A DNA stretch of 64,000 nucleotides from NCBI GenBank assembly GCA_964594985.1, contig CAZQNQ010000026.1:1-64000 (forward strand), written 5' to 3'. The stretch's first letter is position 1. Every line of letters starts with the position of its first letter. Positions 1-7,854 of this stretch are shown one piece after another. A program made the translations under genes and the position numbers. Source of the DNA: JADLHS01 sp964594985. Its GTDB lineage: Bacteria > Verrucomicrobiota > Verrucomicrobiia > Limisphaerales > JADLHS01. The notes beneath the pieces were generated by a model. That model searched no databases. It saw only the letters and a program-made list of their open reading frames with translations, and was not told where the DNA came from.

Positions 1-750
1 GCCTCAACAGTTCGACTCACCAGGTCGTCCGCTTTTCAATTTACCAGCAGCGAACTCGGCATCGCACCTTCGGGACTATCGAGGAATCTCTTTTGTCACC
101 CTCTTCCGTCCTCAAGGGGCGGCGCTCGAATGTAAACGTGTCCCGGAATGTTTGCGTTTTGAGTTCGCCGCACCTTTCGGATTCCCCAGCGCATTAATGG
201 ATTCATAGACGCCCGGATTGTTTTCCAGTGCCGACATTGTCGGTAATTTTTTTAACCACTGAATCCATTGCTACGTGTCACGCTAACGTAAACTGCCGAT
301 CCCCCCCCGGCCTCGTCCAGCTTCATAAAGACGTGACAAGACGTGACACGGAATCGGGTTCATCGTGCGGTCATGTGTGGTTTGCGCTGCACGACGGGAA
401 AAATGCGGTTCTCAGATTCGTCAACATTGACGGCATCATCCCGCACCTGACCGCACCATGATGAATTTACGTCAATGAATCCGGGCCTTTTCAACTCCCC
501 CCGCGTCCACCATTTTGAAGTTTGCTCCGAAACGTCGTTCGTGCGATGCACGGCGATGTTGGTTTCAGCCAATAACTGAGCGGGTTTTTTGCCGGGGTGG
601 CGTCTGGTCGCACTTGTCCTGTGCCCATTGTCAGCATCACCATCGCTTGGGCGGACGCGCTGGAGATTTTCGAGAAATTGAATGGATGGCGAGTGGGAAT
701 TCTCTGCTTCGTTCTTGACCGTTGCGATGGATTTGATTGCACTACCGGCA
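1..750. other. 750-bp leading region without a supported gene
   Basis: Several short open frames occur on both strands, but none has a recognisable domain, a good ribosome site or a composition that favours one frame. Around 265-350 the short string acgtgtcacg and related acgtgacaag/acgtgacacg words recur, which may be operator-like or chance. The promoter of the lipoprotein pair that begins at 751 probably lies in the last part of this stretch, but no confident -35/-10 pair could be picked. Confidence 0.5.
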
Positions 751-1149
751 ATGAAAAAAGGATTTTTTGCTCTCTTGGCCGGTGTAACTTTGTTCGCCCT
801 CACCGGATGCGTCAACACGGTCACCGAACAGAAGACGGCGGGGGTCAAACTCTCTCCCGATAAGCTGGAAAACCGCTACGAGGTCCCGCTGAACCAGGCG
901 TTCGACGCGGCGAAGAACGCCTTGAAAAATTTCGGCATGGTTTCACGCGAATCCACCTTGCTTCAAAGCTCGAATCAGGTCCGCACCTTGGAAGGTTCGG
1001 CCAACGGTCGGAATGTCTGGGTCCGGCTCGAAGCGTTGGAGCCGAAGCTCACGGCGGTCACCGTGCAGGCGCGTTCGACCTGGGCGGGCAGCGATGTCCA
1101 GACCGCGCATGATCTGGCGACCCGGATCGCCTTGGAACTGTCGAAATAA
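751..1149 (+). CDS. Small lipoprotein, first of a tandem paralogous pair
   Basis: The 132-aa product starts with a lipoprotein signal: Lys-Lys, a hydrophobic stretch and the lipobox LTGC, so the mature protein should be lipidated on the Cys near residue 19. The start was placed at the ATG that gives MKKGFF rather than at an upstream in-frame ATG at 682, because only this start yields a normal signal peptide and matches the next gene. The mature part (a short alpha/beta fold with NQAFDAAKNALKNFG and VRTLEGSANG) aligns along its length with the gene at 1195. It resembles the DUF3568-type lipoproteins of unknown function. The 45-bp gap to the second copy suggests one transcript, ending at the hairpin at 1613. 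Confidence 0.8.
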   Translation: MKKGFFALLAGVTLFALTGCVNTVTEQKTAGVKLSPDKLENRYEVPLNQAFDAAKNALKNFGMVSRESTLLQSSNQVRTLEGSANGRNVWVRLEALEPKLTAVTVQARSTWAGSDVQTAHDLATRIALELSK

Positions 1150-1194
1150 GCGACGTGTGAATGGCGGGGCAACCCGTAAACCACTGGAATGGGT

Positions 1195-1587
1195 ATGAAA
1201 AATGTGATGCTTGTCCTGCTCTTGGGCCTGACCCTGAGCTTGGTTGGTTGCGTGGCAAAGGTGACGGAAGAAAAGCCTGGCCCCAAGCCAGCCTATAAGG
1301 ATCGGATCGAGACACGGTATCAAAGAAACGTGGATCAGGTCTTTGAGGCGTCGAAACGGGCGCTGAACAGCTTCGGCAACGTCACCCGCGCCAGTAACGT
1401 GCTCACCGGCACGAATGATGTCCGGACGGTCGAGGGCTTTATCAACGGCCAGGGCGTTTACATCCGCATCGAGAAAGTGGATCCGAAGACGACCGCCGCC
1501 GTGATCCAAGTGCGCACGAAACTGGGGGGGACGGATTTGCACACGGCCAGTGAGATGGTGCGTGCGATCGCCGTGCAATTGGAATGA
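1195..1587 (+). CDS. Small lipoprotein, second of a tandem paralogous pair
   Basis: This 130-aa protein has the lipobox LVGC after a hydrophobic signal. It is clearly a paralogue of the gene at 751: VDQVFEASKRALNSFG matches LNQAFDAAKNALKNFG, and DVRTVEGFINGQGVYIR matches QVRTLEGSANGRNVWVR. An ATG six bases upstream (1189) is an equally possible start; the internal ATG was chosen because it aligns with the MKK start of the first copy. The pair looks like a local gene duplication. Function is unknown; DUF3568-like lipoproteins are usually small periplasm-facing proteins. A strong hairpin with a T tract follows 25 bases after the stop. Confidence 0.8.
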   Translation: MKNVMLVLLLGLTLSLVGCVAKVTEEKPGPKPAYKDRIETRYQRNVDQVFEASKRALNSFGNVTRASNVLTGTNDVRTVEGFINGQGVYIRIEKVDPKTTAAVIQVRTKLGGTDLHTASEMVRAIAVQLE

Positions 1588-1612
1588 CTCCTGCGCCGCG
1601 CTTCTGATTTCC

Positions 1613-1640
1613 AGCCGGACTTCGCGTCCGGCTTTTTTCT
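1613..1640 (+). terminator. Rho-independent terminator of the lipoprotein pair
   Basis: The 8-bp perfect stem agccggac / gtccggct with a 5-base loop is followed directly by TTTTTCTTTT. It lies 25 bases after the stop at 1587 and should end the lipoprotein transcript. Confidence 0.85.
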
Positions 1641-1740
1641 TTTAGAACAGTTCGCAAAATGTTTGGCGGAACCGAATTCCCCGCACCCGGCCTGCGGCCA
1701 CCCTCTCCCCATCGGATGGGGAGAGGGACGGGGTGGGGAA
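1641..1740 (-). repeat. Dispersed palindromic repeat family A, copy 1
   Basis: The core is built from the words ccctctcccc / ggggagaggg with outer arms of the cacccggcc / ggccgggtg type. The flank ttagaacagttcgcaaaatg is the inverse of the flank of copy 2 at 23893-23991, so the mobile or amplified unit is about 100 bp and longer than the palindromic core. Further copies lie at 28873, 29908 and, inside genes, at 31342 and 62952. Confidence 0.85.
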
Positions 1741-1780
1741 TTCGCCCGCACCTCGTTTCCAACATTTTTTGCATTACGCT

Positions 1781-2842
1781 CTACACCTTCTGCCGCGTGA
1801 TGCGGTCGGGGTGGCGGGCACGACTGATGGCGGTGTCGTAGGTGATGAGGCACTTCGCGTAGAGGTCGTGCAGACAATTATCCATCAGCACCATGCCCTC
1901 GCGGCGACCGGTCTGGAGGATGTTCTCCAGGTGATGCAGTTGGTTTTCGCGGATGAGATTTCGCACCGCGCCGGTGGCCATGAGCAATTCATACGCAAGC
2001 ACGCGGCGCGTGCGGTCGGCGGCGGGAAGCAGTTCCTGCGCGATGATGCCCTGCAAGGCATTCGAGAGTTGCAAGACGATCTGCCGCTGCGCGCTGCCTT
2101 CAAACACGCCGACAATGCGTTCCAGCGCGTGCGCGACATTCGGCGAGTGCATGGTGGCCAGGACAAGATGACCGGTTTCAGCGGCGGTGAGCGCGGTGGA
2201 AATCGCCTCAAAGTCGCGCATCTCACCAACGACCAGCACATCCGGGTCCTGGCGCAACACGTGAACCAGCGCGCGATTGAACGAGCGCACATCCGTCAAC
2301 ACTTCCTGCTGCACGACGATGGCGCGTTTGTTCTGGTGCACGAACTCGATCGGGTCTTCGATGGTGACGATTTTGCACCGCCGCTCGTTGTTGATGAGGT
2401 CCACGAGATAATTGAGCGTCGTGGTTTTGCCCGCGCCCGTCGGGCCGGTGATGAGAACGAGGCCGTTGGGTTTGCGGGCGAGTTCGTCAATACGCTCGGG
2501 CAGGCCGAGTTCTTCGCGTGAAGCGACGCGTTCGCCGCAGAAGCGAAAGCTCATCTCCGCATGACCATTGCGGCGATAGAACGTGATCCGCACGCGACCC
2601 GCCTCCGGGTGCAACAGCGAGATGCACAACTCCCATTCCGACTCGAATTTTTTGCGCTGTTGGTCGTTCAGCAGGCTGTCCGCCATCGCGGTGATCTCGT
2701 CTTCGGTCAGCACATCTTCGTCCGCGATGATGATTTCACCGTTCACGCGGAACGCGGGAGGCACGCCCGCGACGAGGTGCAGGTCCGAAGCGTCAAAATC
2801 GTTGGCCGAAGCCAGGCAACGGTCGAGGAGGGGATGGCTCAT
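1781..2842 (-). CDS. pilT: Type IV pilus retraction-type ATPase (PilT family)
   Basis: The 353-aa protein has the full PilT/VirB11 secretion-ATPase set. There is an N-terminal PAS-like alpha/beta half, then Walker A ITGPTGAGKTTT near residues 131-142, the Asp box VTIEDPIEF, Walker B DVLVVGEMRD and the His box HLVLATMHSPN. PilT hexamers hydrolyse ATP at the base of type IV pili and pull pilin subunits back, driving twitching or DNA uptake. The start is the ATG at 2842, which overlaps the stop of the upstream TPR gene as ATGA; a longer reading into that gene is a shadow. No other pilus genes lie nearby, so it could equally serve a type II/IV-like system. Length fits the family. Confidence 0.93.
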   Translation of the reverse strand: MSHPLLDRCLASANDFDASDLHLVAGVPPAFRVNGEIIIADEDVLTEDEITAMADSLLNDQQRKKFESEWELCISLLHPEAGRVRITFYRRNGHAEMSFRFCGERVASREELGLPERIDELARKPNGLVLITGPTGAGKTTTLNYLVDLINNERRCKIVTIEDPIEFVHQNKRAIVVQQEVLTDVRSFNRALVHVLRQDPDVLVVGEMRDFEAISTALTAAETGHLVLATMHSPNVAHALERIVGVFEGSAQRQIVLQLSNALQGIIAQELLPAADRTRRVLAYELLMATGAVRNLIRENQLHHLENILQTGRREGMVLMDNCLHDLYAKCLITYDTAISRARHPDRITRQKV

Positions 2843-3618
2843 GTGCGGAAAAGGTTGCGCCACCAACCATAGCAGCGCGCGAAGCCGCCGACGTGGGCGA
2901 GTTCGCTGAAGGCGCGGATGACTTCGGGATGATGCGGTTGGAGTTGTTTGGCTTGTTCGTAGGAATGCCGCGCCGGGCCGGCGAGGCCGAGGGCTTGCTG
3001 GCAGCGACCGAGTTCGAGCCAGAGCAGAAAATGACTGGCGTTGGCCTCCAGCGCCTGCTGCATGAGTTTCAGCGCGAGCGCGAATTGCCGGTAATAAAAC
3101 CGGATGCGCCCGACGAGCCACGGCAGCAACCAATCTTGCGGAGCGAACGTCAGTGCTTTTTCAAAACAGAAATCGGCCCGCGATTCTTTGCGCGCGAGCA
3201 ACACATCGCCACGCGCAAGCCAGACGTAAGGTGTGTCGCCGCGTTCTTCGATGGAAGAATCCGAAAATGCGAGCGCGCCTTGCAGGTCACCGCTGCGCGC
3301 GAGCGCGACAGCTTTGGCGGCGAGCAACTCGGGTTCGTTGGGGAATTTCTCCAGCGCTTTGTCGGCCCAGAGGCGGGCTTCCTTGAATTCGCCGAGTTCG
3401 ATCAACATGCGGATCTGACCGGTCCACGCGACGGGATTATGAGGGTTAAACTCCAGCACTTTTGCGAAGAGGCGGAGGGCGGATTCAAAATTACCGTTCT
3501 CAAACGCACCTTGGGCTTCGGTGAGAAAGTGCGCTTCACCCTTGAGCGGCTGGCGCGACGAGTCCTGCGAGTGGTCCTCGTGTTGCCCGCCCAACTCCAG
3601 ATTGCCGAAGCGACTCAT
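2839..3618 (-). CDS. TPR protein, translationally coupled to the PilT-type ATPase
   Basis: The 259-aa cytoplasmic protein has no signal peptide and about five or six tetratricopeptide repeats, for example AQGAFENGNFESALRLFAKV, KALEKFPNEPELLAAKA and LWLELGRCQQALGLAGPARH. TPRs form helical scaffolds for protein contacts. The start chosen is the ATG at 3618 (MSRFGNLE); the open frame runs further upstream only because it reads through a dispersed repeat. Its stop overlaps the pilT start by four bases (ATGA), so the two proteins are probably made together and may work together, for example as an assembly or regulatory partner of the ATPase. That partnership is inferred from coupling only. Confidence 0.8.
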   Translation of the reverse strand: MSRFGNLELGGQHEDHSQDSSRQPLKGEAHFLTEAQGAFENGNFESALRLFAKVLEFNPHNPVAWTGQIRMLIELGEFKEARLWADKALEKFPNEPELLAAKAVALARSGDLQGALAFSDSSIEERGDTPYVWLARGDVLLARKESRADFCFEKALTFAPQDWLLPWLVGRIRFYYRQFALALKLMQQALEANASHFLLWLELGRCQQALGLAGPARHSYEQAKQLQPHHPEVIRAFSELAHVGGFARCYGWWRNLFRT

Positions 3619-3624
3619 GGTGAT

Positions 3625-3790
3625 GATTGAATTAACCACAAATGAACGCGAATGGACACGAAGAAATTGCCGGAAAAACGCCGAGACGCAAAGGCCGCAG
3701 AGAAACGCCAAGGCTTTGATTCATCTCGGCGAAACGCTGCGCTCTCCGCGCCTTTGCGTTGCGGGTTTCATCCGGGTTCATTCGTGGTCG
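3625..3790. repeat. Dispersed inverted repeat (acgcagaggccgcagag type)
   Basis: An imperfect long palindrome contains the words ccacaaatgaacgcgaatgg and gacgcaaaggccgcagag on one side and gcctttgcgttgcggg and ttcattcgtggt on the other. Related sequence is at 8663-8780 and 22214-22292. Its edge runs into the 3' end of the AAA ATPase gene at 3768, whose last residues and stop codon are encoded by the repeat. Confidence 0.75.
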
Positions 3791-5312
3791 CCTGCATCAT
3801 TCGTGGCACGCTGGCGTTGCGGGCGCGGCCTTCGGCCCATTCGCGCAACGAACCGATCTGTTCTTCCATCGTTTTCGCCAGTGGCACGGTCTGCGCGACC
3901 GCATTCAAAATCTGGTCGGTGGTCAGCTCCTTGCGCGCATAGAAGGCGTCGTAAAGCGCGCTGTTGATGGCTTCCTCGATTTCCGCGCCGCTGAATTTTT
4001 CGCTCGCGAGGGCGAGCTGTGTGAGCTCGAACTTCGCCGCATCGCGCCCGCGTTTGGTCAGGTGGATGCGGAACACTTCCATGCGTTCCTCCGGCTTGGG
4101 CAGGTCCACGAAGAAGATTTCATCGAGCCGACCCTTGCGCAGGAGTTCGGGCGGCAGTTGGGAAATGTCGTTGGCGGTGGCGACGACGAAGACAGGGGCT
4201 TTCTTCTCCGAGAGCCACGTCAGGAACGTGCCGAAGACGCGCGCGGTGGTGCCGCCATCGCTCGCGCCGGAGCTTTGCGCGCCAGCGAAGGCTTTATCTA
4301 TTTCGTCCACCCAGAGAATGGCGGGCGCGATGGATTCCGCGACGGCGATGGCGCGGCGGATGTTTTCCTCGGATGAACCGACGTAGCTCCCAAACATGCG
4401 ACCGACATCAAAGCGGAGCAGGGGAAGCTGCCAGAGATTCGAGACGGCTTTGGCGCACAGACTCTTGCCGCAACCTTGCACGCCGAGCAGGAGAATGCCC
4501 TTGGGCGCGGCGAGGCCGAATTCGCGTGCCTCATCGCTGAAGGCCACGGCGCGCTTGGTCAACCAATCCTTGAGCACGGCGAGACCGCCGACTTGGGCGA
4601 AGTTTTCATCCGTGGCGTAATACTCCAACAAGCCGCTCTTGCGGATGATCTGTTGTTTCTCGGCAAAAACCTCGCTGACGCCGTCGCCGCTGAGGCATTC
4701 GGACTTCACGATGATTTTAGCGAAGACGTTTTCGGCTTCGCCGAGCGTGAGGCCCAGCGCGGCCTGGAGCAATCGGTCGCGGCCCGCATCATCCAAGTCA
4801 ACCTTCACCTGCTTGAGTTGCTTCACGTCGGCGATGATCTGGTCGAGCAGCGTGGAAAGGTCGTCGCGGGTGGGCAACGGATGATTCAGTACCGTGATCT
4901 CTTTTTCGAGTTCAGCGGGAATCTCCATCATCGGCGCGACGAGGATGATGGTCTTGAAGCTGTTCTTCAGGTGCAGGGCGATTTCCTTGAGCTTGCGGGT
5001 GACAGCGTAATTGCCCTTGGTCAGGAACGGATGGAAATCCTTGAAGATGAAGATCGCCGGTTCGACCTGTTCGATGACGTGATCCAGCGCGGCGAGCGGT
5101 TCTTTGGTGGCGGAGGTGCGGTTCTTCTGGGACTGGATGGAAGTTCCGGCGGGCACGATGCCGGTGCTGTAGCTCCACTCGAAGAGTTTTTTTTGACGTT
5201 TGCGGGCGATGTCGGTGACGACCTGTTGGACGCGAAGTTCCTCGCTGGAGATGACGTAGAGAATGGGGTAACGCGCGCGGATGAGTGTCTCGACCTCGGT
5301 GGCGAAGTTCAT
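3768..5312 (-). CDS. AAA+ ATPase of the Ycf46-like type
   Basis: The 514-aa protein has an N-terminal region of about 250 residues (typical opening ATEVETLIRARYPILYV) followed by a classical AAA module. The module has Walker A GVQGCGKS, Walker B AILWVDEIDKAF, and the sensor/Arg-finger segment VATANDISQLPPELLRKGRLD. This order matches the Ycf46 family of chloroplasts, cyanobacteria and other bacteria, whose role is poorly defined. An in-frame TTG at 5327 is an alternative start; the ATG at 5312 was preferred. The last residues (about QATTNEPG) and the stop come from a dispersed repeat, so the native C-terminus has probably been replaced or extended. It stands alone between a TPR gene and a sigma-factor cluster on the same strand. 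Confidence 0.85.
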   Translation of the reverse strand: MNFATEVETLIRARYPILYVISSEELRVQQVVTDIARKRQKKLFEWSYSTGIVPAGTSIQSQKNRTSATKEPLAALDHVIEQVEPAIFIFKDFHPFLTKGNYAVTRKLKEIALHLKNSFKTIILVAPMMEIPAELEKEITVLNHPLPTRDDLSTLLDQIIADVKQLKQVKVDLDDAGRDRLLQAALGLTLGEAENVFAKIIVKSECLSGDGVSEVFAEKQQIIRKSGLLEYYATDENFAQVGGLAVLKDWLTKRAVAFSDEAREFGLAAPKGILLLGVQGCGKSLCAKAVSNLWQLPLLRFDVGRMFGSYVGSSEENIRRAIAVAESIAPAILWVDEIDKAFAGAQSSGASDGGTTARVFGTFLTWLSEKKAPVFVVATANDISQLPPELLRKGRLDEIFFVDLPKPEERMEVFRIHLTKRGRDAAKFELTQLALASEKFSGAEIEEAINSALYDAFYARKELTTDQILNAVAQTVPLAKTMEEQIGSLREWAEGRARNASVPRMMQATTNEPG

Positions 5313-5359
5313 GCGATAGAGATTCAACTAAATCGAAGAGATTGGCAAATCTGAGCTGG

Positions 5360-5456
5360 GAACATCCAACATCCAACCTCGAACGCCCAACATCCAAGGA
5401 CTGCGTTCTGCGAAGTCCTTGGATGTTCGATGTTGGGCGTTGGATGTTCGATGTTT
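5360..5456. repeat. Palindromic repeat made of catccaac words (family D)
   Basis: The left arm carries aacatccaacatccaac and cgcccaacatccaagga; the right arm carries the inverse words tccttggatgttcgatg and ggcgttggatgttcgatg. The same words recur in frame inside the tsaE gene at 58856-58894. The stretch lies between the AAA ATPase start and the stop of the 71-aa gene. Confidence 0.85.
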
Positions 5457-5462
5457 TCCATC

Positions 5463-5678
5463 TCACCGTTTCAACCAGCGTTGCCACCAACTGCGCGGCT
5501 GCTGCGGCAGCTTGGCGATGGATTGGGTCAGGCGCTCGGCGACGACGGGCGGGACTTGGGTCTGCGCGGCGTCGTGCCGCAAGAGTTCTTCCGCCGAGGC
5601 GAACTCGCGGGCCGTGGTTCGTTGCGAGTGGGAAAGCTGGTGCTGTTCCTGGGCGCGGTGTTTGGATTCTTGTTTCAT
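5463..5678 (-). CDS. Hypothetical 71-aa protein downstream of an ECF sigma factor
   Basis: The product is small, charged and Gln-rich (MKQESKHRAQEQHQ at the start, WWQRWLKR at the end), with a middle helix-like segment FASAEELLRHDAA. There is no signal peptide or membrane span. The start has a good ribosome site: AGAGGA lies about 6 bases before the ATG. It follows the ECF sigma gene in the same direction after a gap of about 150 bp. Position suggests a link with that sigma factor, but nothing in the sequence shows an anti-sigma fold. The family is not recognised. Confidence 0.6.
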   Translation of the reverse strand: MKQESKHRAQEQHQLSHSQRTTAREFASAEELLRHDAAQTQVPPVVAERLTQSIAKLPQQPRSWWQRWLKR

Positions 5679-5827
5679 CTTGAGTCCTCTGGGAAAATTG
5701 ATGTGTTACTATAAATCGTCCTCGTCCTCGTTCTCGAAACTGTAAAAATCGAGGACGACGACGAACCTGAATCCCATCCGTCTGTGTTCATCCGTGGTTG
5801 GTTTGATCCTTTCATTCTCATGCTGAT

Positions 5828-6451
5828 TCAGGCGGTTTTGGCAAAATGAACGGCAAAGGCTTTCCGGGCCCGATGTAATTTGCCGCGGACGGCATCGGCG
5901 GTTTGTTCGGTCAACGCGGCGACTTCGTCGTAACTTAACTCTTCATCCGCGACGAGCAATAGGAGGAGGCGATATTCTTCAGGCAATTCTTCAAGGGCCT
6001 TCTGGATGCGTTCACCGAGTTCCTTGGTTTCGAGCGCGCGGAGCGGGGATTCGGCGGGTGCGGCGGTCGTATTCCAAACCGTGTCGTCGCCGGTGGTGAC
6101 GATGTTGCGGTTGCTCCAGCTTTGCTTGAGGTTCTGGCAGTGGTTGATCGTGATGCGGTAGAGCCAGGTGCGGAGGGAGGATTCCCCGCGAAACTCGCCG
6201 AGCTTGCGATAGACCTTGAGAAAAACATCGTGGGTGACGTCCTCGGCCTTTTGCGGATCAGCGAGGAAACGCAGCGCGAGGTAATACACGGCTTTGCTGT
6301 GCTCCTCGTACAACGCGGCGAACTCCGCGCCATCGGGCAAAGACCGCAACGGATTCGGCGTCGCCGCTGCGGCGGTAGTGGGTTCGTTCACACAGGAGTC
6401 CATGGCTTCATTGACCGGGCTGGATGACAAAGCGCACGCAAAATACTTCAC
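5828..6451 (-). CDS. RNA polymerase sigma factor, ECF (sigma-70 family)
   Basis: The protein directs RNA polymerase to a set of alternative promoters. Region 2 is clear (FAALYEEHSKAVYYLALRF, then DPQKAEDVTHDVFLKVYRK and SSLRTWLYRITINHCQN). A linker and region 4 follow (ALEELPEEYRLLLLLVADE, then LSYDEVAALTEQTADAVRG), which is the -35 binding helix-turn-helix. The 207-aa start is a GTG whose GTGA overlaps the stop of the upstream membrane TPR gene, implying coupling; an ATG at 6403 (MDSCVNEP) is the alternative and would give 191 aa. No anti-sigma gene with a membrane span follows, so control may come through the upstream membrane protein. That link is inference. Confidence 0.9.
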   Translation of the reverse strand: MKYFACALSSSPVNEAMDSCVNEPTTAAAATPNPLRSLPDGAEFAALYEEHSKAVYYLALRFLADPQKAEDVTHDVFLKVYRKLGEFRGESSLRTWLYRITINHCQNLKQSWSNRNIVTTGDDTVWNTTAAPAESPLRALETKELGERIQKALEELPEEYRLLLLLVADEELSYDEVAALTEQTADAVRGKLHRARKAFAVHFAKTA

Positions 6452-7707
6452 TGCCCGTGGTCGCCCGAGCCTTGCTTCAACCCGATGTTCTGTTCGTAAG
6501 TGCCCAGCTTGATCGAACGCGGGGTGGCGTGGGCTTTCAACTCCAACCGGAGCAGATCGAGGCGGTTGCGGGCCAGGTTGGCGGCGGCGTGGGTGGGATA
6601 GCGTTCGATGATTTGCGACAGCGTGCCGGAAACGGTTTCGTAGGGGCTGCCCAGGCGGATTTGCAGATCGGCCAACAGATTCAACCAGTGGATGACGTTG
6701 CGCGCGGGTTGATGGGGCTGGTTGATGAGCTGGTTCAACTGATCCGCCGCGAGATCAAGGCGGCGATAGTGGTCGGCGTAAATGATGGCGAGTTGCTCGC
6801 GCGCTTCGGTGTCTTGCGGATGAAGCTGGAGATGTTCGGTCAATTGCCCGGCCCGCGCCGCCTGATCCGCGGGGGCCGGCGCGAGGTGGGCGGAGGACGC
6901 CATGAGGCCGACGTTGTCCGCGCCCTTGGGAATGGCGACGCGGGGGCGGTCGTGTTGTTCGGCGAGGTGTTTACGGCTGGCGAGATGGGCGATGCGCTGT
7001 TCCGCGAGCAGCGCAAATTCCGTGTCGGGCAGCAGCGCCATGATTTGTTCCAGGGTTTCGCGGGCGGCGTCCGGGTCGGCGGAATACTTCAGATGCCAGT
7101 CGGCCAGGGTGTTGAGCGCGGAGGCGATGTTGCCGTTCGTATGCTTGGGCTGGTGGCAAATGCGCTGGATGGTGATGACCGCCGAGGGGAGATCGTGCAG
7201 GTCGTGCGCCTGGATTTCCGCGAGCATCATCTGGCCGGCGAAATCGTGCGGAAATTTATCCAGTTGCCCCCGGATGTCGGCGACAGCTTCGGCGTACTGG
7301 CCGCGTTTGCGCTTGGCTTCGGCGGAGGAATAATACGCCTGTGGCTCGAGGCGTTCGTTGCCGCCGTCGTAAAGCGAGCCGAACGGATTGGCGATCAGTC
7401 CCGTGATGTTGCGCCGCCAGATGATGGCGAAATACATACCGCAGGCAGCGGTCGAGATGACGCTGTAAAACGCCGCGCCGATGTCCATCCCCGCGGCGTT
7501 GCTGAGTCGCGCATGGAGAAAGCGCCCAATGTAAATGAACCATAGCAGGCCCGGGATGGAAAACAGCCATTTGATGAGCAGCAGGCGGCGGTCGTCCGAT
7601 TTCAGATACCACCACCAAAGACCTGCCCCGATGATCGCGATGCAGATGATCCACCCGGCGACGATGCCGATCAGCGTGAGCGTCGGATTGGTGGCGGCGG
7701 GCTGCAT
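6448..7707 (-). CDS. Membrane-anchored TPR protein coupled to the ECF sigma factor
   Basis: The 419-aa product has three N-terminal membrane segments (around residues 10-33, 44-61 and 76-96) and a large cytoplasmic part with TPR-like helical pairs, such as AEAKRKRGQYAEAVADIRGQ and ALNTLADWHLKYSADPDAAR. There is no enzymatic motif. The stop overlaps the GTG start of the ECF sigma gene by four bases, so both should be made from one mRNA. A membrane protein co-translated with a sigma factor could act as a sensor or docking site, but no known anti-sigma domain was recognised. Start: first ATG, with the hydrophobic segment following directly. Confidence 0.75.
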   Translation of the reverse strand: MQPAATNPTLTLIGIVAGWIICIAIIGAGLWWWYLKSDDRRLLLIKWLFSIPGLLWFIYIGRFLHARLSNAAGMDIGAAFYSVISTAACGMYFAIIWRRNITGLIANPFGSLYDGGNERLEPQAYYSSAEAKRKRGQYAEAVADIRGQLDKFPHDFAGQMMLAEIQAHDLHDLPSAVITIQRICHQPKHTNGNIASALNTLADWHLKYSADPDAARETLEQIMALLPDTEFALLAEQRIAHLASRKHLAEQHDRPRVAIPKGADNVGLMASSAHLAPAPADQAARAGQLTEHLQLHPQDTEAREQLAIIYADHYRRLDLAADQLNQLINQPHQPARNVIHWLNLLADLQIRLGSPYETVSGTLSQIIERYPTHAAANLARNRLDLLRLELKAHATPRSIKLGTYEQNIGLKQGSGDHGQ

Positions 7708-7854
7708 CTAAAGTGACTCTTTGCCTGAAGCCGCGGGATTTCAAGGAAATTGTCGCAGCGCGCAAATCCAACCCCGCACTTTGCTTGCGTGAATCGTTCT
7801 CTGCACTACGTTAGACCGCCTTGGCGAAGAAACAGCACGCCTCCAAATCAAACT

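Noticed and set aside
360..848. 162-codon open frame on the minus strand before the lipoproteins
   Set aside because: It has no domain and no ribosome site, and it overlaps the real lipoprotein start. Its composition fits a high-GC shadow frame.
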